Shown here piece after piece: positions 60,189 to 64,000 of a DNA stretch of 64,000 nt. The notes under the pieces are model-generated. The model was not told the origin of the DNA. It was given only the letters and a program-made list of their open reading frames with translations, and ran no database searches. Source of the DNA: Blastococcus xanthinilyticus (GTDB lineage Bacteria; Actinomycetota; Actinomycetes; Mycobacteriales; Geodermatophilaceae); assembly GCF_008124835.1 (NCBI RefSeq), contig NZ_VNHW01000015.1, forward strand, positions 1 through 64,000. The letters run 5' to 3'. Positions within the stretch are counted from its first letter, which is position 1; each line of letters opens with the position of its first letter. Both the position numbers and the translations under genes were made by a program.

Positions 60189-61720
60189 GCCGCGACCTCC
60201 TTGTCCTGGGTCATGAGCTCCATGAGGTTCTCCTGGGTCGCCTCGCGCACGGGCAGCTGACCGGTGATCCGGCCGGCGGAGAGGGTGTAGATGCGGTCGC
60301 AGATGCCCAGCAGCTCGGGCAGCTCCGAGGAGATGACGACGACGGCCTTCCCGTCGGCCACCAGCCGGTTGATGATCGTGTAGATCTCGTACTTGGCGCC
60401 GACGTCGATGCCCCGCGTCGGCTCGTCGAGGATGAGGACCTCGGGGTCGGTGTACAGCCACTTGGACAGCACGACCTTCTGCTGGTTGCCGCCCGAGAGC
60501 TTGCCCACGACGGACGAGACCGTCGGCGCCTTGATGTTCATGCTGCGCCGGCTGGCCTCGGCGACCTTGGTCTCCTCGTTCCCGTTCACCCAGCCCCGGC
60601 GGGAGAGCTTGCCGAGCGCCGCGGCGGAGACGTTGCGCCGGATGTCCTCGATGAGGTTCAGGCCGTAGTGCTTGCGGTCCTCGGTGGCGTACGCGATGCC
60701 GTGGTCGATCGCCTCGGGGACGGAGCGCGCCCGGACCTCCTTGCCGTGCACGAAGAGGCGACCGGAGATGTTGCGCCCCCACGACCGGCCGAAGATGCTC
60801 ATCGCCAGCTCGGTGCGCCCGGCTCCCATCAGCCCGGCGATGCCGACCACCTCGCCGGCGCGGACGTCGAAAGCGGCGCCGTCGACGACCTTGCGGTCCT
60901 GGGAGGGGTGCCAGACCGTCCAGTCCTCGACCCGCAGCACCTCCTCGCCGGGATGCGAGGCGCGCTCGGGGTAGTAGCTGTCGAGGTCGCGGCCGACCAT
61001 GCCGCGGATGATCCGGTCCTGGGTGACCTCGCCGGCGGCCATGTCCAGGGTCTCGACGGTCCGACCGTCGCGGATGACGGTGACCCGGTCGGCGATGGTG
61101 ATGATCTCGCCCAGCTTGTGCGAGATCATGATGCAGGTGATGCCTCGTTCCCTCAGGTCGCGGAGCAGCCCGAGCAGGTGCTCGGAGTCGGTGTCGTTGA
61201 GCGCGGCCGTGGGCTCGTCGAGGATGAGCAGCCGCACGTTCTTCGACAGCGCCTTGGCGATCTCGACCAGCTGCTGCTTGCCGACGCCGAGCTGGCCGAC
61301 CGGCGTCTCGGGGTTCTCGCGCAGGCCCACCGACCGCAGCAGCGTCTCCGCCTCGGAGTGCGCGCGGTTCCAGTCGATGAGGCCGGCGCGGCCGCGCCGC
61401 TCGTTGCCGAGGAAGATGTTCTCGGCGATGGAGAGGTACGGGACCAGCGCCAGCTCCTGGTGGATGATCACGATCCCCACCTGCTCGCTGTCCCGGATGC
61501 CGCCGAAGGACACCGGATCACCGTCGTAGACGATCTCGCCGTCGTAGCTGCCGGCCGGGTACACGCCCGACAGCACCTTCATCAGGGTGGACTTGCCCGC
61601 CCCGTTCTCCCCGCAGATCGCGTGGATCTCACCGGTGCGGACCGCGAGGTTGACGTCCTCCAGCGCCTTGACGCCGGGGAAGGTCTTGGTGATGGAACGC
61701 ATCTCCAGGATGTTGCCCAT
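60185..61720 (-). CDS. monosaccharide ABC importer ATPase, tandem domains (GguA/MmsA/XylG type)
   Basis: A 511-residue ATPase with two nucleotide-binding halves. Half 1: [52 protein letters not shown]. Half 2 has the usual degenerate Walker A ([16 protein letters not shown]), then [16 protein letters not shown] and [26 protein letters not shown] precedes the ATG at 61720. Separated from the binding-protein gene by a 171-base spacer with tandem repeats and a very stable hairpin, which should reduce its expression relative to the binding protein. Confidence 0.95.
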   Translation of the reverse strand: MGNILEMRSITKTFPGVKALEDVNLAVRTGEIHAICGENGAGKSTLMKVLSGVYPAGSYDGEIVYDGDPVSFGGIRDSEQVGIVIIHQELALVPYLSIAENIFLGNERRGRAGLIDWNRAHSEAETLLRSVGLRENPETPVGQLGVGKQQLVEIAKALSKNVRLLILDEPTAALNDTDSEHLLGLLRDLRERGITCIMISHKLGEIITIADRVTVIRDGRTVETLDMAAGEVTQDRIIRGMVGRDLDSYYPERASHPGEEVLRVEDWTVWHPSQDRKVVDGAAFDVRAGEVVGIAGLMGAGRTELAMSIFGRSWGRNISGRLFVHGKEVRARSVPEAIDHGIAYATEDRKHYGLNLIEDIRRNVSAAALGKLSRRGWVNGNEETKVAEASRRSMNIKAPTVSSVVGKLSGGNQQKVVLSKWLYTDPEVLILDEPTRGIDVGAKYEIYTIINRLVADGKAVVVISSELPELLGICDRIYTLSAGRITGQLPVREATQENLMELMTQDKEVAA

Positions 61721-61750
61721 GGGACTCCGTCGTCCTCCGTGCTGGCTCGC

Positions 61751-61803
61751 CACGGTGCTGGTCGGTCACGGTGCTGGTCGGTCACGGTGCTGGTCGGTCA
61801 CGG
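61751..61803 (-). repeat. 16-bp tandem repeat in the importer operon spacer
   Basis: Three exact copies of CACGGTGCTGGTCGGT (61751, 61767, 61783) plus five bases of a fourth, between the ATPase start and the operon hairpin. Confidence 0.9.
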
Positions 61804-61818
61804 CCTGGTGCCTGGTGC

Positions 61819-61862
61819 CCGGTCGGGCTCGGCGGCGGAAACGCGGCGCCGAGCCCGACCGG
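61819..61862 (-). terminator. intra-operon hairpin (attenuator or mRNA stabiliser)
   Basis: Perfect 16-bp arms CCGGTCGGGCTCGGCG (61819-61834) and complement (61847-61862). The loop contains a further GCG-GAAA-CGC mini-hairpin. It follows the binding-protein stop by 29 bases on the minus strand, as commonly seen where binding proteins are made in excess over membrane components. Confidence 0.75.
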
Positions 61863-61891
61863 TCGTGCGGGGGTGGTGTCGAGCAGGTCGG

Positions 61892-63046
61892 TCAGCCGGC
61901 GGTCTGGCCGGCCGCGACCTCCTCGGCGGTGTAGTAGCCGGAGTCGACCAGGACCTGGGTGATGTTGTCCTTGGTCACCGTCTCCACCGGGAGCAGGTAC
62001 GACGGGACGACCTTCATCCCGTTGTTGTAGCTCTCGGTGTCGTTGGGCTCGGGCTCCTCGCCCTCCAGGTAGGCCTGGGCCGCCGCGACGGCCTGCTCGG
62101 CCAGCAGGCGGGTGTCCTTGAAGATCGTCGAGTACTGCACCTCGTCGTCGATCAGCTTGACCGAGGCGATCTCGGCGTCCTGACCGGTCACGATGGGCAT
62201 CGGCTTGCCCGACGCGGTGATCGTCGGGCCGTAACCGGAGTTCTCCAGGGCGGTGATGATGCCGCGGGACAGCCCGTCGTAGGGCGAGAGGACGCCGTTG
62301 AGCACCGTCCCACCGCTGTAGGTGGAGGTCAGCAGGTCCTCCATGCGCCGCTGCGCGCCCTCCTGCGACCAGCGCAGGATGGCTGCCTGCTCGATGCCGG
62401 TCTGCCCGGACGGGACGACCAGCGTGCCGTCGTCGATCAGCGGCTGCAGGACCGGCATGGCGCCGTCCCAGAAGAAGTGCGCGTTGTTGTCGTCCAGCGA
62501 ACCGGCGAACAGCTCGATGTTGAACGGCCCCGCGGCGTCGGTGCGCTCACCGTTCTCGTCGAGGACGCCGAGGCCCTTGAGCAGCGATTCGCCCTGGGCG
62601 ACCCCGACCTTGAAGTTGTCGAAGCTGACGTAGAAGTCGACGTTGTCGGTGTCGCGGATCAGCCGGTCGTAGGAGATGACCGGGATGCCCTTCGCGGCGG
62701 CGTTGTCGAGCTGGCTGCTCAGCGCCGTGCCGTCGATGGCGGCGACGATCAGGGCGTCGACGCCCTGGGTGATCATCGTGTCGATCTGCTGGGCCTGGGT
62801 CGGGATGTCGTCGTTGGCGTACCGCAGCTCGACGTCGTAACCCGCCTCCTGCAGCTGCTCCTCGACGTTCTCGCCGTCGGCGATCCAGCGCTCGGAGGTC
62901 TGCGTCGGCATCGAGACGCCGATCGACAGGTCCTCCGGATCCGCGTTCGCGGTGTCGGTGGTGCTGCCGGCGCCCTCGCCGCCACAGGCCGCCAGGGTGA
63001 GCGCCAGAGTGGCGCCCAGTGTGGTCAGACCGAGCCGCTTGCTCAC
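61892..63046 (-). CDS. monosaccharide ABC importer binding lipoprotein (ChvE/XylF type)
   Basis: A 384-residue lipoprotein: signal KRLGLTTLGATLALTLAAC with lipobox LAAC-G, acidic Ser/Thr linker, then a type I periplasmic-binding fold (SIGVSMPTQTSERWIADGENVEEQLQEAGYDVELRYANDDIPTQAQQIDTMITQGVDALIVAAIDG, TGQDAEIASVKLIDDEVQYSTIFKDTRLLAEQAVAAAQAYLEG). This is the ChvE-like group binding arabinose, xylose, galactose or glucose. Regulation with araBDA favours L-arabinose. GTG at 63046 behind GAGGAGG. First gene of the importer operon. Confidence 0.94.
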   Translation of the reverse strand: MSKRLGLTTLGATLALTLAACGGEGAGSTTDTANADPEDLSIGVSMPTQTSERWIADGENVEEQLQEAGYDVELRYANDDIPTQAQQIDTMITQGVDALIVAAIDGTALSSQLDNAAAKGIPVISYDRLIRDTDNVDFYVSFDNFKVGVAQGESLLKGLGVLDENGERTDAAGPFNIELFAGSLDDNNAHFFWDGAMPVLQPLIDDGTLVVPSGQTGIEQAAILRWSQEGAQRRMEDLLTSTYSGGTVLNGVLSPYDGLSRGIITALENSGYGPTITASGKPMPIVTGQDAEIASVKLIDDEVQYSTIFKDTRLLAEQAVAAAQAYLEGEEPEPNDTESYNNGMKVVPSYLLPVETVTKDNITQVLVDSGYYTAEEVAAGQTAG

Positions 63047-63114
63047 ATTGGCCTCCTCGTCGAAGCTTCTGCCGCCGAGCCTCGGCGCCCAGACCCGCAG
63101 CTGCGGGTGACCAA

Positions 63115-63143
63115 ATGTGAGCGTTCACAACTGGGGCCGTCAA
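63115..63143 (-). promoter_or_regulatory. sugar importer promoter overlapped by LacI operator
   Basis: Minus strand: -35 TTGACG (63138-63143), 17-bp spacer, -10 TCACAT (63115-63120). The operator TGTGAGCGTTCACA (63116-63129) covers the -10 and differs from the araB operator at one base. A bound repressor would exclude RNA polymerase. Confidence 0.75.
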
Positions 63144-63154
63144 GGGGTCGGTAC

Positions 63155-63170
63155 GTTACGGTCGCGTAAC
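63155..63170. promoter_or_regulatory. dyad upstream of the importer promoter
   Basis: GTTACGGTCGCGTAAC: 6-bp arms around GTCG, 11 bases upstream of the -35. It matches 13 of 16 bases of the dyad at 43339-43354 upstream of the osmoprotectant promoter, and the substitutions keep the symmetry. Possible activator site. Confidence 0.45.
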
Positions 63171-63253
63171 GCTGCCGCCATCCGCCGGCCAAGTGCGGTG
63201 GGAGATCGATCGCTCACCGGGCCTGCCCCGACCGGCGGCGGGACGCCCGCCTG

Positions 63254-63346
63254 CACCGGCTTCGAGGGTGGCCGGTCGGCGGCGCGGGGGCGGGCATGCT
63301 CCTGCTGGGCAGCGGCCTGGTGGCCGCCGTCCGCCGGCGCGGCTGA
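63254..63346 (+). pseudogene. possible remnant of a cell-wall-anchor C-terminus
   Basis: One frame ends PVGGAGAGMLLLGSGLVAAVRRRG-stop, the pattern of an LPXTG-type sorting tail (glycine-rich, hydrophobic helix, arginine run). No LPXTG motif or upstream gene body is found, and an in-frame start at 63296 would give only 16 residues. It lies in the 439-base gap 63047-63485, which otherwise holds the importer promoter and the hairpin repeat. Confidence 0.3.
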
Positions 63347-63370
63347 CCGCCGTCCCGCCCGGTCACCGGC

Positions 63371-63442
63371 CGCTCGCTCTGAGGTGTGTTGCCGGAAGCT
63401 CGTGCTCTGAGTGCCCTGCGCACCCAGAGCACGAGCTTCCGG
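63371..63442. repeat. dispersed hairpin repeat, copy 2
   Basis: Arms of 23 bases from 63392 and to 63442 with one A/C mismatch, core GGAAGCTCGTGCTC, same loop region GCCCTGC and same left flank CGCTCGCTCTGAGG.GTGTTGCCG as copy 1 (53925-53998). Lies 44 bases beyond the stop of the small membrane-protein gene and may terminate it. Confidence 0.85.
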
Positions 63443-63485
63443 GGAGGACCACGGTCGCGTCGACACACGGCAGCGCCGGGGCGGG

Positions 63486-63749
63486 TCACCGACCGCGCCG
63501 CGCCCCCGCGACCAGGGCGCCGGCGGCGAGGGCGGCCACCGCCAGGCAGAGCACCGCGTAGCCGACCGGGGCGTCGGTGAAGAACAGCAGCACACCGGCC
63601 ACCCCGCACACGAGCAGCACGAGCGCCGCGACGAACCCGAGCACGGTGCGGCGGGAACCCGGCGGCGGCGCGAACGCCCCGGCGGCCGTGGTGTCGGCGC
63701 CGGGTGGCGGCGCGCCGCCGGGTCCCGGGGCTCGGCGCGGATCCTCCAT
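63486..63749 (-). CDS. small membrane protein, unknown function
   Basis: An 87-residue protein: a Pro/Gly/Ala-rich N-terminus (MEDPRRAPGPGGAPPPGADTTAAGAFAPPPGSRR) and two membrane helices (TVLGFVAALVLLVCGVAGVLLFF and VGYAVLCLAVAALAAGALVAGA), ending ARRGR. The proline-rich cytoplasmic tail with a helical hairpin is a common actinobacterial layout without known function. ATG at 63749. Downstream of the DUF5926-type gene in the same direction, separated by a strong hairpin. Confidence 0.6.
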   Translation of the reverse strand: MEDPRRAPGPGGAPPPGADTTAAGAFAPPPGSRRTVLGFVAALVLLVCGVAGVLLFFTDAPVGYAVLCLAVAALAAGALVAGARRGR

Positions 63750-63782
63750 GGCCGGATCGCCTACCCGCCGCGCGGAGGCCCA

Positions 63783-63817
63783 TGCGTTCCCGGGCCCGAC
63801 CCGGGCCCGGGAACGCA
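63783..63817 (-). terminator. perfect hairpin terminator
   Basis: Arms TGCGTTCCCGGGCCCG and exact complement (16 bp) with loop ACC, 6 bases after the stop of the gene at the right edge. Confidence 0.8.
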
Positions 63818-63823
63818 GGCGCC

Positions 63824-64000
63824 TCAGCGCAGGGTGATCTGGCGGGAGAGCAGGCCGGCGCGGGAGCGACGCTCGTCGGCGGTGAGCGGCGCGGTCTCGG
63901 TCAGGGCCTGCTCCAGCCGGGTCTGGAACTCCGTCGCCGGAGCGATCCACTCCTCGGCCGGGGTGTCGGCGGGGAGGTCCCACACCGGCACCACGAGGCC
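63824..64000 (-). CDS. C-terminal part of a DUF5926-type protein
   Basis: The last 58 residues of a gene that runs off the window on the right: GLVVPVWDLPADTPAEEW, then TRLEQALTETAPLTADERRSRAGLLSRQITLR and stop. The pattern VVPVWDLP...LTADERRARAGL.SRQ.TLR is how I remember the C-terminus of actinobacterial DUF5926 proteins, whose N-terminus carries a SEC-C-like zinc motif. Function unknown. The 5' part is outside the window. Confidence 0.6.
   Translation of the reverse strand, partial: GLVVPVWDLPADTPAEEWIAPATEFQTRLEQALTETAPLTADERRSRAGLLSRQITLR

Overview
The window is very GC-rich (about 75% by eye) and densely coded on both strands, with many GTG starts, 4-base start/stop overlaps and -10-like motifs 6-8 bases ahead of start codons (leaderless transcripts). 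Gene content is high-GC actinobacterial: a proteasome activator ending in GQYL (Bpa), a FolP2-type dihydropteroate synthase paralogue, GuaB1, an HtdZ-like hydratase, a second Cpn10 and a TipAL-type regulator. Together with chemoreceptors and TPR-GGDEF proteins this suggests a motile, soil or rock-dwelling member of the Geodermatophilaceae (Blastococcus/Geodermatophilus/Modestobacter). That placement is inferred from gene content. I see no tRNA, rRNA, CRISPR, transposase or phage gene, so this is chromosomal backbone decorated with several families of intergenic palindromic repeats.

Layout. 0.1-9 kb: housekeeping and lipid-type genes (MaoC hydratase, FolP2, thioesterase, acyl-CoA ligase, AraC regulator, oxidoreductases, an aminotransferase class V protein, Bpa). 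9-12.6 kb: two chemoreceptors whose last 743 bp are almost identical. 12.7-18.1 kb: serS with two coupled HAD phosphatases, then guaB1, a zincin and a Cpn10. 18.1-20.5 kb: an adh-sdr-merR operon with a textbook MerR promoter (19-bp spacer around a perfect dyad). 20.6-26.6 kb: MarR/MMPL divergent pair with operator, a PanE-like reductase, a leucine-rich lipoprotein that seems to start on ATC, and pheA.

26.7-35.6 kb is the most unusual part. Two translationally coupled TPR-GGDEF proteins are followed by larC. The second carries, after a proline/alanine linker, a C-terminal LarB-like domain (LarB carboxylates nicotinic acid adenine dinucleotide in nickel-pincer cofactor synthesis). The position of the catalytic cysteine is alanine. 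This joins c-di-GMP signalling and nickel-pincer nucleotide chemistry in one polypeptide. larB and larC are separated by 3.4 copies of an 84-bp structured repeat, also present once ahead of guaB1 with compensatory base changes. A third GGDEF protein (GAF-PAS-GGDEF) follows.

35.6-45.3 kb: a GDT1-type transporter, haloalkane dehalogenase, TetR regulator with two operator-like sites, TipAL-type MerR, a complete osmoprotectant ABC operon (permease-ATPase-permease-binding protein), an FUSC protein and a methyltransferase. 45.5-53.9 kb: divergent glpD and alkyl-DHAP-synthase-like genes, an SDR, arginine deiminase, an MFS exporter and an M20 peptidase. 54-63 kb: an L-arabinose regulon: araB-araD-araA, a LacI-type repressor, and a separate operon for a monosaccharide ABC importer (binding protein, ATPase, permease). 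Near-identical LacI operators precede araB and the importer operon, so the local repressor probably controls both uptake and catabolism. The right edge holds a small membrane protein and the 3' end of a DUF5926-type gene.
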